Source: Thalassobacillus sp. CUG 92003 (GTDB lineage Bacteria > Bacillota > Bacilli > Bacillales > Halobacillaceae). From it: a stretch of 64,000 bases of DNA. A program made the translations under genes and the position numbers. The stretch lies in assembly GCF_013618635.1 (NCBI RefSeq), contig NZ_JABLSJ010000003.1, positions 186,001 through 250,000 on the forward strand, given 5' to 3'. The notes beneath the pieces were generated by a model. The model was not told where the DNA came from. It saw only the letters and a list, made by a program, of their open reading frames with translations, and searched no databases. Positions within the stretch are counted from its first letter, which is position 1. Each line of letters begins with the position of its first letter. Shown here piece by piece: positions 24,590 to 33,918 of this stretch.

Positions 24590-24778
24590 CTATAGATTTT
24601 CTCCATGTTTGAGTTTACCGATATATTCTCTCAGGTCTTCTTTACGAACTCTCCAATGACGACCGATTTTAAACCCAGGGATCCGTCCTTCTTGCACTAA
24701 TTTATATGTAGTGACTTCACTGATCTGAAGATATTCAGCCACTTGGGACACCGTCATAATTTCTTGCTCATGTTCCAT
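24590..24778 (-). CDS. Excisionase-family (MerR-like HTH_17) DNA-binding protein
   Basis: A 62-residue protein that is almost entirely one winged-helix domain: MTVSQVAEYLQISEVTTYKLVQEGRIPGFKIGRHWRVRKEDLREYI. Such stand-alone proteins act as recombination directionality factors or small transcription regulators. No integrase or mobile element is nearby, so a regulatory role is more likely. AAGGAAGG ribosome site and its own terminator. It is divergent from the SulP gene and a candidate for binding the intervening dyad. Confidence 0.8.
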   Translation of the reverse strand: MEHEQEIMTVSQVAEYLQISEVTTYKLVQEGRIPGFKIGRHWRVRKEDLREYIGKLKHGENL

Positions 24779-24988
24779 AAATAGACCTTCCTTTAACTGA
24801 AGTATGTACTAATAGTGTATACTGTTTGCTCAAATATCTCAAATACATTCTCCCCGGCAATTAATGCACCAACCAGTCAAATGAATTCGAATTGACCACG
24901 CTAACCGCCTTCCATAAACGGATTTGTAATTTTCTTGTTCATGTAAACGCTTAACAGAAAAATACCCATTGCAATTCATATCATTATC

Positions 24989-25024
24989 TTATAATCTATT
25001 ATAGTCTGTTATAGACGATTATAA
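24989..25024. promoter_or_regulatory. Dyad-rich region upstream of the SulP gene
   Basis: Inverted repeat TTATAATC (24989-24996) / GATTATAA (25017-25024) enclosing repeated TTATAG elements and GTCT..AGAC. It lies 85 nt before the SulP start in the 330-nt gap between divergent genes and may contain both the -10 (TATAAT) and an operator. The rest of the gap shows nothing I can name. Confidence 0.4.
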
Positions 25025-25108
25025 ACTAAACCTTAAAACGAACCCATTTTACTATACGACTGCTGCGAGACTCAGTAGTCTTAAATAAAGACAAGAAAGA
25101 GGGTATTT

Positions 25109-26569
25109 ATGTCAACTTCAGCCATCAAAGAACAATGGTTCGGGAACTTGAAAGGCGATATTCTCTCCGGCATTGTGGTCGCCTTAGCGCTTATCCCGGA
25201 AGCCATCGCTTTTTCTATCATTGCCGGAGTCGATCCGATGGTCGGATTGTACGCTTCCTTTTGTATTTCACTCGTTATTGCTTTTGTTGGGGGCAGGCCG
25301 GGCATGATTTCCGGGGCGACCGGCGCTATGGCCTTAGTTATGATAACATTGGTAGCAGAACATGGTATTGAGTATTTGCTTGCTACCACGATATTGACGG
25401 GAATCTTACAGGTGTTATTTGGCACGTTCAAGCTTGCCCGATTCATGAAATTCATTCCACGGTCCGTTATGGTGGGATTTGTGAACGCATTAGGCATATT
25501 AATTTTCACCTCACAGCTTCAACACTTTGAGAATGAATCGTGGGTCATCTATGCGTTAGTCGGATTGACATTAGCCATCATTTATCTTTTTCCTTTAATA
25601 TCAAAATCGATTCCTTCCACACTGGTTGCCATCGTTGTCGTTTCAGCAATAGCAATTTCTATGAACATGGGTGTTCGAACCGTCGGAGATATGGGAGAGT
25701 TAACACAAACACTCCCGCTTTTCGCTTTGCCGAGCATTCCGCTCACCTTTGAAACCTTAATGATCATCTTCCCTTACGCCCTGGCATTAACGATTGTCGG
25801 ATTATTAGAGTCGTTGTTAACCGCGGCAATTGTTGATGATATGACCGATACGGAAAGTAATAAAAACAAAGAAAGCCGCGGACAGGGCATTGCGAATATT
25901 GTTACGGGTTTCTTTGGAGGAATGGGAGGCTGTGCCATGATCGGCCAGTCCGTCATTAACGTTAAATCCGGGGGAAATGGCCGCCTGTCCTCTCTAGTAG
26001 CTGGTGTGACCCTTATGTTCTTGATCATTGCTCTTGGGGGTGTTGTCGTCCAAATTCCAATGGCGGCATTGGCGGGCGTCATGATAATGGTATCCATCGG
26101 CACATTCGATTGGAGCTCGGTCAGAAACCTTCATAAAGTTCCGGTATCCGATGGAGCGGTTATGGTTGTGACAGTGCTCACTGTCGTGCTGACTCATAAC
26201 CTGGCTTACGGCGTCTTAGCCGGCGTCGTCCTGAGCATGATATTCTTTGCTGTAAAAATATCAAAAGTACGCGTTCTTTCTTTATACGTCAACAAAGGAA
26301 CCAAGCGGATTTATTACGTGCAGGGCCAACTGTTTTTCGCTTCGGTCACGGATTTTCTATCTGAAATAGAATTCAAAGACTCTGTTGATGAAGTAGAAAT
26401 CGACTTAAGTGACTCTCACCTTTGGGATGATTCCGCAATCGGCGCACTAGATAATGTAGAATCAAAATTCCTGCAAAATGGCATCCAAGTGAAGTTCATA
26501 GGACTCAACGGCGAAAGCTCTCGTTTGCTGAACCGACTGGGCGGCGTCTCAAAAAACTCCGGCCATTAA
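25109..26569 (+). CDS. SulP-family anion transporter with STAS domain
   Basis: A 486-residue membrane protein. About 12-14 hydrophobic segments of the SulP fold are present ([30 protein letters not shown] signature, [19 protein letters not shown]). A cytosolic STAS domain follows from about residue 400 ([31 protein letters not shown]). Bacterial relatives carry sulfate or, as BicA types, bicarbonate in a Na+-dependent way; the sequence does not decide which. The UspA gene 39 nt downstream is probably cotranscribed, a pairing common in Bacillaceae. Confidence 0.9.
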   Translation: MSTSAIKEQWFGNLKGDILSGIVVALALIPEAIAFSIIAGVDPMVGLYASFCISLVIAFVGGRPGMISGATGAMALVMITLVAEHGIEYLLATTILTGILQVLFGTFKLARFMKFIPRSVMVGFVNALGILIFTSQLQHFENESWVIYALVGLTLAIIYLFPLISKSIPSTLVAIVVVSAIAISMNMGVRTVGDMGELTQTLPLFALPSIPLTFETLMIIFPYALALTIVGLLESLLTAAIVDDMTDTESNKNKESRGQGIANIVTGFFGGMGGCAMIGQSVINVKSGGNGRLSSLVAGVTLMFLIIALGGVVVQIPMAALAGVMIMVSIGTFDWSSVRNLHKVPVSDGAVMVVTVLTVVLTHNLAYGVLAGVVLSMIFFAVKISKVRVLSLYVNKGTKRIYYVQGQLFFASVTDFLSEIEFKDSVDEVEIDLSDSHLWDDSAIGALDNVESKFLQNGIQVKFIGLNGESSRLLNRLGGVSKNSGH

Positions 26570-26608
26570 CGACTTGGATCAAAATGTGAAATATAAAGGA
26601 GTTCTCTT

Positions 26609-27031
26609 ATGTTTAAACGCATACTACTAGCAACGGATGGATCAGAGCATTCGCAGCGGGCAATTGACGAAACAATTAAAATGGTGACACCCTATAAAGA
26701 CCAGGTCACCATTGATCTTGTTTATGCTGTCGACGGAGAAACATCAAAATCAGATGTCCTGAAATACGGTGACGCTCAAACAGCAACGATCAAACGCAAA
26801 GAAAAATTCTTACCAACCATTCAGTCGATTGAAGCTCAAGAAATTGATGCTGATATCATCCTCCTGCACGGAAACCCAGCTGAAACCATCATTGAATATG
26901 CCAATGAGCATGACTATGATTGTGTCGTTGTCGGAAGCCGTGGTCGCAATAAGTTTCAAACTTTGATTTTAGGAAGTGTGAGCCACAAGTTGGTGAAATA
27001 TGTCCAGGCTCCCGTTATCGTTGTTAAATAG
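26609..27031 (+). CDS. Universal stress protein, UspA family
   Basis: A 140-residue alpha/beta protein: N-terminal RILLATDGSEHSQRA and the C-terminal ATP-binding motif VVGSRGRNKFQTLILGSVSHKLVKYVQAPVIVV (G2xG9xGS/T type). It likely binds ATP and dimerises. Placed directly after the SulP transporter with AAGGAG, it may regulate that transporter's activity. Confidence 0.9.
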   Translation: MFKRILLATDGSEHSQRAIDETIKMVTPYKDQVTIDLVYAVDGETSKSDVLKYGDAQTATIKRKEKFLPTIQSIEAQEIDADIILLHGNPAETIIEYANEHDYDCVVVGSRGRNKFQTLILGSVSHKLVKYVQAPVIVVK

Positions 27032-27037
27032 AAAAAA

Positions 27038-27096
27038 CGTGCAGTTCCTCTTGGCTGCACGTAAAAAAATCCCGGCTGTGGAGGGCCGGGATTTCT
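27038..27096 (+). terminator. Tandem hairpins after the SulP-UspA operon
   Basis: First hairpin ACGTGCAG / CTGCACGT, immediately followed by a second stem AAATCCCGGC / GCCGGGATTT with a T-rich tail. Strong double terminator. Confidence 0.8.
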
Positions 27097-27241
27097 TTGT
27101 CCGTAACAGGGATTGATATGGACTGTATCCACTATATCTAACTTCGTGCTGCTAATCAATGAATTGAGCATAATTTAATGAAATAGGACTAAACCAAGTT
27201 ATTTTGAACGAAATCAAACACAACCTTTTCTATCCTCTCAA

Positions 27242-28150
27242 TCATTGATTAGCAGGTCCCAAAGACCGTTTATTGTACATGAACTGATCCCCAAGTTCAT
27301 TGACGACAATGGCCATAATGATCAATAATATACCAAACCACTGTAATACAGTAACAGATTCAGAGAGAATCAACATAGCGGACACAATGGCTACCGGCAA
27401 CTCGATCGAACTTAAAACATTAGCCAACCTGCCTGAAATAAGCGGCGCCCCTCCCGCAAAGAACAAAGGCGGAATTACAGCCCCAACCAGGGCAATGCCG
27501 GCCCCCAACGCCCATAAACGGCCGTCATCAAGATAGAGTGTCGGAATGTCCTGATAAAAAATAATCAGTACGAGAATAGTAGCCCCCACAATCATGATAA
27601 AACTACGAAGGATCGGGTGCGAAGTTGTCGCCGCCTGACCACTAAAAAAAATAAAGCCCGCATATGTAACGCCCGCCAGCAGTCCTAAAAGTATCCCTAT
27701 CGGCGCAAAATCAAGCACATCGCCACTGAGCACATCTGAAGCAAAAAACACGCCCGTCAACGTAATAACTAACGAAATGAAATTGACCCTCGTCGGCTTC
27801 ATTTTGCTGAAAATCCATTCATAGACCATACCGATCCAAACGAATTGGAAAAGAAGTATAATGGCCAGTGAAGCAGGCAAAAATTCCATCGCACCATAAT
27901 AAAAAATACTCGTCAGCCCAACGAATAACCCGGTCACAATAATAGTTATGAAGTCCTTCTTTGTGATGCCATTGAACTTCAGCCCTTTAACGAGGCTCAT
28001 CCCCCCTAAAAGGATAACAGCCACCACCATTTGAGTAATGTTCAATTGCCCTAATGAGTAACCGAATTCAAACCCTGTCTTAACGAATATCGGCGTAAAC
28101 CCAAAACTAGCAGCTCCCAACAAAACAAGCATAATCCCTTTCCATTTCAT
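27242..28150 (-). CDS. EamA/DMT-family transporter
   Basis: A 302-residue protein with ten hydrophobic helices arranged as two EamA repeats (KGIMLVLLGAASFGFTPIFVKTGFEFG at the start of the first, IGILLGLLAGVTYAGFIFFSG at the start of the second). It is a drug/metabolite exporter-type permease of unknown substrate. Monocistronic; a 21-nt repeat array lies upstream. Confidence 0.85.
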   Translation of the reverse strand: MKWKGIMLVLLGAASFGFTPIFVKTGFEFGYSLGQLNITQMVVAVILLGGMSLVKGLKFNGITKKDFITIIVTGLFVGLTSIFYYGAMEFLPASLAIILLFQFVWIGMVYEWIFSKMKPTRVNFISLVITLTGVFFASDVLSGDVLDFAPIGILLGLLAGVTYAGFIFFSGQAATTSHPILRSFIMIVGATILVLIIFYQDIPTLYLDDGRLWALGAGIALVGAVIPPLFFAGGAPLISGRLANVLSSIELPVAIVSAMLILSESVTVLQWFGILLIIMAIVVNELGDQFMYNKRSLGPANQ

Positions 28151-28225
28151 AAACGACGCCTCCCTATCTCCTTTGAAAGTGTAACGTATAAAGGAAGACA
28201 GAAAAACCTTCTTGCACTAAGCGCA

Positions 28226-28390
28226 ATCGCCCATGTGAGAGGTGAAGCCGCCCAAGCATGAGCTAATCGCCCAAATACAGAGCAGAACTGCCCATGTTGC
28301 TACCACAATCGCCCATGTGGGAGGTGAAACCGCCCAAGCACGAGCTAATCGCCCAAATAGAGACCAGAATCGCCCAAATAGCAGCCGAAC
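28226..28390. repeat. Tandem array of about 21-nt CGCCCA units
   Basis: Eight degenerate units with core RTCGCCCA, spaced 19-21 nt, arranged as two similar blocks of about 82 nt (starting 28226 and 28308). It lies in the 305-nt gap between the MFS and EamA genes; the apparent ORFs here are only this repeat read in several frames. Confidence 0.7.
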
Positions 28391-28455
28391 ACAAATAAAA
28401 GGTGCTGGTGGTCCTTCGTCTCGAGAACAAAAGCCTGCCCAGCCCGACATCCAAA

Positions 28456-29673
28456 TTAAATATCAGGATCTTCCGTATATTTAGGTGGAAAACTTCCCCT
28501 GGATAGCACGAGATAAACAGCAGCAGTTGCTAATAATAAGCCAGCTATCAAAAAAACATACTGAACACCGAAAACATCCGCTAGAGCACCGAGTATTAAA
28601 GACGCGAGTCCGAACGTTAGCGAAGTTAATGCCCCTTGAGCTCCATAAATTTTCGGCAGTTCCTCGGAAGTAGCTTCCTGCTGCAGGTAGGTTTCTATGG
28701 TGATGGATTTTACCTGCTCCACAACACCATATAGTACAGATAGTGTTAAAGCGACCCATGCTATGGAGTTGAAACCAAATAAAAGCGTGATGATACTTAC
28801 GCCGCAAGATGAATAGATGAGCAGCTTTTTCAGATGGTATTCGATTACTTCCGAATACCGGATGCTTAACAAACCACCAACTAAGAGGCCGATGAAAAAT
28901 GTGGTATTGACATAACCCCACCACGCTTCAATTTTCTCCAACACTTCAGAAACAAAGACATAAATGATGGCCGCGATCCAAACCACATTCGCGATGGATT
29001 CAATAAAAATGACGACGTGGATTTTTTTGAATAGCGGTGTATACCATATGGTTTGCCAACCTTCTTTCAATACATTCGCCCTATCCTTCACTTCACGAGG
29101 AGAAAATGGGGTCGAATCTTGAATAAGTGCCACCATCAAAGAAGATATGACGAACAAACCGAACGTCAGCCAAATCACGGCCTGGCCTCCGATCCAGGCA
29201 ACCAGGAGGCCCCCTAATGCCCATGCTCCCAGCTGAATCAGTTGATTGACTACGGAAAAAAAGCTATTCGCTTTTACAATTTCCTTCTTGCTCAGTAACC
29301 TCGGAAGCATCGCCCTACTGGCAGGGGCTGCCCAACCATCTAAAAAAGCAACAACAAAGATCAAAGTAAGTATGGCCATCATAGAAAAGGATGACTGTAA
29401 CGTTATCCATATCGCTAAAATAATTAAGACAGCTGTCTTACTAATCTGTGAACCTGCTAAAAGTGTTTTTAATGGATACGTGTTAAAGAGAAGCGGAGAT
29501 AAGTACCCGCTTAAGAACCGACCGAACGTATTGATAAATGGCAGCAGCGCTAAATAAAAGGCTGACTGTGAAACAATGTACATAATTGAGATCAGGCCTA
29601 CGATATAAAACACATCACCTAAATTGGAGCAAGCCTGGCCCATCCACAAGAACCGAAAGGATGAAGATTTCAA
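28456..29673 (-). CDS. Major facilitator superfamily transporter
   Basis: A 405-residue protein with 12 predicted helices, an MFS fold of the MFS_3/enterobactin-exporter-like type (FRFLWMGQACSNLGDVFYIVGL start, loop WAAPASRAMLPRLLSKKEIVKANSFFSV). Substrate unknown. The start is TTG, supported by AAGGGGT 8 nt upstream. It is not linked to obvious biosynthesis genes. Confidence 0.85.
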   Translation of the reverse strand: MKSSSFRFLWMGQACSNLGDVFYIVGLISIMYIVSQSAFYLALLPFINTFGRFLSGYLSPLLFNTYPLKTLLAGSQISKTAVLIILAIWITLQSSFSMMAILTLIFVVAFLDGWAAPASRAMLPRLLSKKEIVKANSFFSVVNQLIQLGAWALGGLLVAWIGGQAVIWLTFGLFVISSLMVALIQDSTPFSPREVKDRANVLKEGWQTIWYTPLFKKIHVVIFIESIANVVWIAAIIYVFVSEVLEKIEAWWGYVNTTFFIGLLVGGLLSIRYSEVIEYHLKKLLIYSSCGVSIITLLFGFNSIAWVALTLSVLYGVVEQVKSITIETYLQQEATSEELPKIYGAQGALTSLTFGLASLILGALADVFGVQYVFLIAGLLLATAAVYLVLSRGSFPPKYTEDPDI

Positions 29674-29879
29674 TGTTATCTACCCCTTTTTATCGTTTTT
29701 TTATCCGATGAAAAAGGGTGTGTTTACATCTACGAATAACCTCCTTACATTTTTTACAAGCAATCAAAACCATTCAATATTTACCGCCAGAATTAACCAA
29801 GGTTACAAAATACCAGGGTAGTTAATTGAAAGATTTCATCCTGTCGGTGTGTAACTCGTGGGTAAAACCACGCACTCCA

Positions 29880-30230
29880 TTACTGATGAGTAAGTATATT
29901 AATCAGTTGCCCGAATGGATCTCTAACGTAGAATCGCCGCACTCCCCACGGCTCTTCAACAGGTCCATACTCGATCGGATATCCTGCTTCTTTCATGCCG
30001 CGCAGGGCTTCATCGAGATCATCCACTTCGATTGATAGATCAGGAACTGGCGTATCAGACCCTCCCTGTGAAGCAAAACTCACTTGGCTGTTTGCTTTGT
30101 CCTTCAAACCATATGTTGCGATCCATCCGTGATCCATAAGTTTTTCAAGCCCCAATACGACCTGATAAAAGGATGCGGCTTTTGACATGTGCTGGGTTTC
30201 AATATTACTCACAATTCGTTTGACTTTCAC
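29880..30230 (-). CDS. VOC-family (glyoxalase/dioxygenase fold) protein
   Basis: A 116-residue single VOC domain: MSKAASFYQVVLGLEKL, then LSIEVDDLDEALRGMKEAGYPI, and the C-terminal VRRFYVRDPFGQLINIL. Metal-binding positions are not clearly complete (GVRRFYVRDPFGQ lacks the usual second His/Glu set), so the activity is uncertain. It is transcribed leftward, 17 nt after the C45 peptidase gene, in a likely operon. Confidence 0.8.
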   Translation of the reverse strand: MKVKRIVSNIETQHMSKAASFYQVVLGLEKLMDHGWIATYGLKDKANSQVSFASQGGSDTPVPDLSIEVDDLDEALRGMKEAGYPIEYGPVEEPWGVRRFYVRDPFGQLINILTHQ

Positions 30231-30247
30231 TTTATCACTCCTTAATG

Positions 30248-31267
30248 TTAGTTGTCCTCAATAAACCCTTTTAGGCAATGAACATTGAGGTCTTCCCCTT
30301 TGACCCATTGTTGAAAATTAATATCTAATACGTGGCTGCTTTGAGCAATGGTCGTTAGAATTCTTGCATCTGAATAGGCATATGAGAAGGTATGAAGGGT
30401 ACCGAATAAGTCCTTATAGTCTGTAAAAAACACGGGTGAAGTGACGCTGCTAAAGTGATGGAACATTTCCTCATGCGAGCGTTTTTTATCTTCCAGGTTA
30501 TCTAAGTAGTTATGACGCTTGGTCGAGCCTTCGATAGACGTTCGATTGTTACTTTTAAGCAAGGCGTCCTGAAAATGATTCGCACAAGCTAATGATGACT
30601 GCCCGGGCCGTACAACGACTTTATCAGGAGTCGCTTCTACGACCGCACTATTACCAAGGTTATCTCCAACAGAAAAATTGTAACAGGCAGCGTGAGGCAT
30701 CTCTTTAAGCATCACCGTTGCTTCATCGACGGAAGAGCACGTATCCAGAACCATCCTTACGGCCATCCAGGGAGCCAGACCTGTCGTGTACCCGTAGTTA
30801 CTTACAAAATGCAGCCCTATCACGACGCCTTTCTCGTTGACACCTTCATGTCTTCCCACGATTTGAAGCGAATACCCCGCCGATGCATAACTGTGTTCTG
30901 ATTGTACCAAACTAAAAACGCCATCATATAGTTCAGGTGCAAAATCGTAATTTCTAACGTAATAATCCGGTGTAGCGACGGCCGAGCACCCCATGGCTTC
31001 CGTTTTGGGCACATCATAACCGCTGAACATAGCTGCCGCCTTTGAAAACGAAATGTCTAACCCTTGAGCTAACCCATCTAACTCTTCAAGTAAGTGGGGA
31101 GCATATGTGGCGTAGATAGACCTCATACGTACCACATCTATTTTATCTTTGGTCAACGCTTCAAACGTTTTGATAATTGAGTGGTGTTGAATTGCTTCCC
31201 CTGTCTTCACCCCTATGTTAAAGGGACGATCTCTGAATTGCAGAACATTAACGGAGAATACCGACAT
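30248..31267 (-). CDS. Peptidase C45 / acyltransferase-like Ntn hydrolase
   Basis: A 339-residue protein related to the acyl-CoA:6-aminopenicillanate acyltransferase family. The nucleophile Cys94 lies in EAMGCSAVATPDYYVRNYDF, where self-cleavage before Cys would free the N-terminal nucleophile. Other conserved parts are VNEKGVVIGLHFV and the DARILTTIAQ C-terminus. Amide hydrolysis is likely; the substrate is unknown. The second of two adjacent ATGs gives the best spacing to GGGAGG; the longer upstream start is rejected. Confidence 0.8.
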   Translation of the reverse strand: MSVFSVNVLQFRDRPFNIGVKTGEAIQHHSIIKTFEALTKDKIDVVRMRSIYATYAPHLLEELDGLAQGLDISFSKAAAMFSGYDVPKTEAMGCSAVATPDYYVRNYDFAPELYDGVFSLVQSEHSYASAGYSLQIVGRHEGVNEKGVVIGLHFVSNYGYTTGLAPWMAVRMVLDTCSSVDEATVMLKEMPHAACYNFSVGDNLGNSAVVEATPDKVVVRPGQSSLACANHFQDALLKSNNRTSIEGSTKRHNYLDNLEDKKRSHEEMFHHFSSVTSPVFFTDYKDLFGTLHTFSYAYSDARILTTIAQSSHVLDINFQQWVKGEDLNVHCLKGFIEDN

Positions 31268-31443
31268 CATAAGCCTCCCTCGTATGACATGATCATGCAT
31301 TTTCTTCTCAAGTCTATCGTGTCTTCTTGATCAAACCCCTCATTTAATGCTTTGTTTGGATAGATTTCCTAGGGGGAAGTAGTCTTATATGTGTTCGTTG
31401 GGTCACCAAGAAGGTGAACATAATGGAAAATCTGCAGGCAATA

Positions 31444-31476
31444 TATCTTGACTTCGAGATAAAATAACGTTATCGT
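31444..31476 (+). promoter_or_regulatory. yceI promoter overlapped by a MhqR-like operator
   Basis: The 18-mer at 31444-31461 matches the MhqR operator TATCTCGAATTCGAGATA at 16 of 18 positions. It covers a -35 TTGACT (31448-31453), followed after 17 nt by TATCGT (31471-31476). Repression relieved by quinones or other electrophiles is the inference. Confidence 0.55.
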
Positions 31477-31521
31477 AAGGTTTAGTAAGGTTAAAATCAC
31501 TTATATTCAGGAGGCGTTTCA

Positions 31522-32052
31522 ATGTCTACACTTACTTTAGACAAAGTACACAGCAGTTTGGATTTTCAAATTAAGCATATGATGGTTTCCAAAGCGAAAG
31601 GCGAATTCAAGGATTTCGATGTGGATTTCAAAGGCGACCTTAATAACCTTTCCGAAGCGAGCGTAACTGTAACAATCCCTGTGACCTCGATTAACACTGG
31701 AAATGAAGATCGCGATAATCACCTTCGCTCCGGCGATTTCTTTGAAGCCGAAAAGTATCCTAATATGGTATTCGAAAGTAAATCCATTAAGAAGAAGTCA
31801 GACGACGAATTTGAAGTAACAGGTGATTTCACTGTCAAAGGCGTGACCAACGAAGAAACGTTTACAGTCGAGTACAACGGTACCGCTAAAAGTCCTCTAG
31901 ACAATAGCATGGTTGCCGGGTTCGATGTTTCAGGCACCATCAACCGTGAAGCTTACGGCATGACTTATAACGCTGCGCTTGAAACGGGCGGCGTCCTCTT
32001 AGGTAAAGACGTGAAATTCCAAGGTGAATTTGAATTTGTAGTATCTGAGTAA
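31522..32052 (+). CDS. YceI-family lipid-binding-like protein
   Basis: A 176-residue lipocalin-like beta-barrel protein of the YceI family: LDKVHSSLDFQIKHMMVSKAKGEF, the NEDRDNHLRSGDFFEAEKYPNMVFES signature and GTINREAYGMTYN. There is no signal peptide, as in most Firmicute members. Family proteins bind isoprenoid-type ligands, and many are stress-induced. It has a strong AGGAGG ribosome site, is monocistronic, and carries an MhqR-like operator in its promoter. Confidence 0.9.
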   Translation: MSTLTLDKVHSSLDFQIKHMMVSKAKGEFKDFDVDFKGDLNNLSEASVTVTIPVTSINTGNEDRDNHLRSGDFFEAEKYPNMVFESKSIKKKSDDEFEVTGDFTVKGVTNEETFTVEYNGTAKSPLDNSMVAGFDVSGTINREAYGMTYNAALETGGVLLGKDVKFQGEFEFVVSE

Positions 32053-32060
32053 ATCATGAC

Positions 32061-32098
32061 AAAAAGTTCTAACCTTCTTACATAGGTTAGAACTTTTT
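32061..32098. terminator. Bidirectional terminator between yceI and the DUF1801 gene
   Basis: Perfect 14-bp stem AAAAAGTTCTAACC / GGTTAGAACTTTTT, 10-nt loop. It serves both convergent genes. Confidence 0.85.
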
Positions 32099-32518
32099 TT
32101 ATTGAGGATACGTTTCTTGCAAATATGCAACGGATTGCTTGATCAATGCTCGTAATACATCCGTATCAATATCAGCTATTTTATTGATGTACACACACGC
32201 CTTACCCGTTTTATGTTTACCTAGCTCCTTCAACAACTCCTCACGCTGCGGGTCACCTGGAGCAAAATATAAACTGATTTTGGCTTTCCGTGGGGAAAAA
32301 CCAACCAGCGGTGCGTCGCCTTCATGACCAGAGTTGTATTTATAATGGTAAGAGCCGAACCCGATAATACTTGGTCCCCACATTTTCGCTTGGAAGCCCG
32401 TGGTTTCAGAGAAAATATCCAATAATTCATACGCATCTTCCCGCTTCCTCATACTGTCAACATCTTCGATGAATGCCATAACGTCCCCATCATTTTCTTT
32501 CGTTTTCAGTTCGTACAT
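32099..32518 (-). CDS. DUF1801-domain protein
   Basis: A 139-residue small protein: WGPSIIGFGSYHYKYNSGHEGDAPLVGFSPRKAKISLYF is the DUF1801 (YdhG-like) core. Function is unknown to me. The AAAGGAGAGG ribosome site supports the start; its stop lies inside the shared terminator region. Confidence 0.8.
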   Translation of the reverse strand: MYELKTKENDGDVMAFIEDVDSMRKREDAYELLDIFSETTGFQAKMWGPSIIGFGSYHYKYNSGHEGDAPLVGFSPRKAKISLYFAPGDPQREELLKELGKHKTGKACVYINKIADIDTDVLRALIKQSVAYLQETYPQ

Positions 32519-32537
32519 CGTTTCCTCTCCTTTTCAG

Positions 32538-32777
32538 CTAAAGCATCTGTTTTTTATAGACACAAAATACAGCCGTACCGCAAAGCAACAGCATGGTTAA
32601 AAAACTGCGTTCAAACAGATTATTTAAATTAGTCCCAATCGTGAATAGTAATGCTAGAACACCTAGACCAACGAGAAAGCGTTCTCTATATGTATTAAAC
32701 ATGCTGGATAATAACCAAATCCCTATAAATAGCGCGACACATATAGCCACTTGAATAAACAACTCGACACCTCTCAT
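32538..32777 (-). CDS. Small three-helix membrane protein
   Basis: 79 residues, nearly all hydrophobic in three segments (QVAICVALFIGIWLLSSMF, FLVGLGVLALLFTIG, FLTMLLLCGTAVFCVY). I recognise no family. The first ATG lacks a ribosome site; an in-frame TTG at 32762, with AGAGGTG 5 nt upstream, may be the true start and would give 74 residues. Confidence 0.55.
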   Translation of the reverse strand: MRGVELFIQVAICVALFIGIWLLSSMFNTYRERFLVGLGVLALLFTIGTNLNNLFERSFLTMLLLCGTAVFCVYKKQML

Positions 32778-32838
32778 AAATTTTTATTGTGTAATTATGT
32801 ACTTCTAGCATAATCGTGAATTTCCTTCTTCAGGAAAA

Positions 32839-33567
32839 TTATATGTAGATATTAAGGATAATCTCTTTTCGTGGCATGGAGCTCTGCTTCAGTTCACTGA
32901 CAAATTCATCAAATTTATAGGCCACAGCTTGCTGATGAATGGTGATCTCAGTTGGCATAACATCTATGATGCCATACCGAGCATAAGGCTTATTGAAGCA
33001 GCCGAGGGAACCAGGGTTAAAGAATGTTTGATTATTACATGTTAAATGATGACGCCCATGGTCATGGCCAAAACAAACTAACGAACATTCACTCAGCCTG
33101 CTTAAGGAGGAAAAGTTTTCTCGTGAAGGAGGGCCTTGCAAATCAAACGGATCCATACTTATCGGAGCATGGTACGCAGCTTGATCCATAGGATAATGGG
33201 TGAAGTGCAGTTTATGCCCGTAGATTGTATGGTTTATTACTCGAGGGAGTATGTCTAATTGAGCTTTACAATGCTGCTCCAGTCTATTGGCGATCCATTC
33301 ATGATGAGGGATCACATTAACCCTGCTCTCAGGGTAGGGTTCGTTTTTCAACAGGGCAAGAACGGCTTCATCATGGTTCCCGGTTATCATGGAAACGTGG
33401 TCTAATTCCATTAAAGCGTCGAGCACTTCATTAGAAAAAGGGCCGATCCCGATCATATCTCCAAGGCAATAAATGTGATCGACTCCCCTGCCTTTTATAT
33501 CTTCAAGGACTGCATTCAAAGCATGACGATTTCCGTGTATATCTGTAATGACAGCTATTCTGTACAT
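32839..33567 (-). CDS. Calcineurin-type metallophosphoesterase
   Basis: A 242-residue YfcE-like phosphoesterase with all metal-ligand motifs: DIHGN at residue 9, LGDMIG, GNHD, a His in HYPMD, GHDHG and NPGSLG. It hydrolyses phosphomonoesters or diesters with Mn2+-type dinuclear metal; the substrate is unknown. AAAGGGG ribosome site; a small membrane protein gene lies 12 nt upstream, probably the same transcript. Confidence 0.85.
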   Translation of the reverse strand: MYRIAVITDIHGNRHALNAVLEDIKGRGVDHIYCLGDMIGIGPFSNEVLDALMELDHVSMITGNHDEAVLALLKNEPYPESRVNVIPHHEWIANRLEQHCKAQLDILPRVINHTIYGHKLHFTHYPMDQAAYHAPISMDPFDLQGPPSRENFSSLSRLSECSLVCFGHDHGRHHLTCNNQTFFNPGSLGCFNKPYARYGIIDVMPTEITIHQQAVAYKFDEFVSELKQSSMPRKEIILNIYI

Positions 33568-33579
33568 CTCTTTGCCCCT

Positions 33580-33876
33580 TTACCGACCGGAACTAGTGCT
33601 CTTTTTTGTCTCACGTATCACTTTCAGAAATAAAGGGAGTGATACGAGCACACAGAAAAACGGAACCACTGTTTTTAGAAACGTACCCACACTTTCCTCG
33701 TCAGCCAGAAGGTTCTCTGGCAGAAATAACACGAACACGACACCAGCTAATAACGGTGTGTTAGCAAGCGCATGTTTACTTCCTTTGCTTGATGGTGTTT
33801 TAGCAAACAGGGCATAAGCTGCACCTGTTACTACTACTAACAAAATAACGACGGCTACCCATCCGAAAACAGACAT
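33580..33876 (-). CDS. Small membrane protein of unknown function
   Basis: 98 residues with three hydrophobic segments (VAVVILLVVVTGAAYALF, LLAGVVFVLFLPENLL, VVPFFCVLVSLPLFLKVI) and a Ser/Lys-rich tail. No family recognised. GGAGGAG ribosome site; probably transcribed with the phosphoesterase. Confidence 0.65.
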   Translation of the reverse strand: MSVFGWVAVVILLVVVTGAAYALFAKTPSSKGSKHALANTPLLAGVVFVLFLPENLLADEESVGTFLKTVVPFFCVLVSLPLFLKVIRETKKSTSSGR

Positions 33877-33918
33877 TCTCCACTCCTCCTTTTGTAAACG
33901 AGTTACGCCCTCATACTA

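Noticed and set aside
24590-24778. Excisionase gene as evidence of a prophage or integrative element
   Set aside because: No integrase, att repeats or phage genes around it; a stand-alone HTH regulator is the simpler reading.
28217-28484. Short ORFs rich in Trp/Cys over the CGCCCA array
   Set aside because: Repeat-derived frames on both strands; no start signals.
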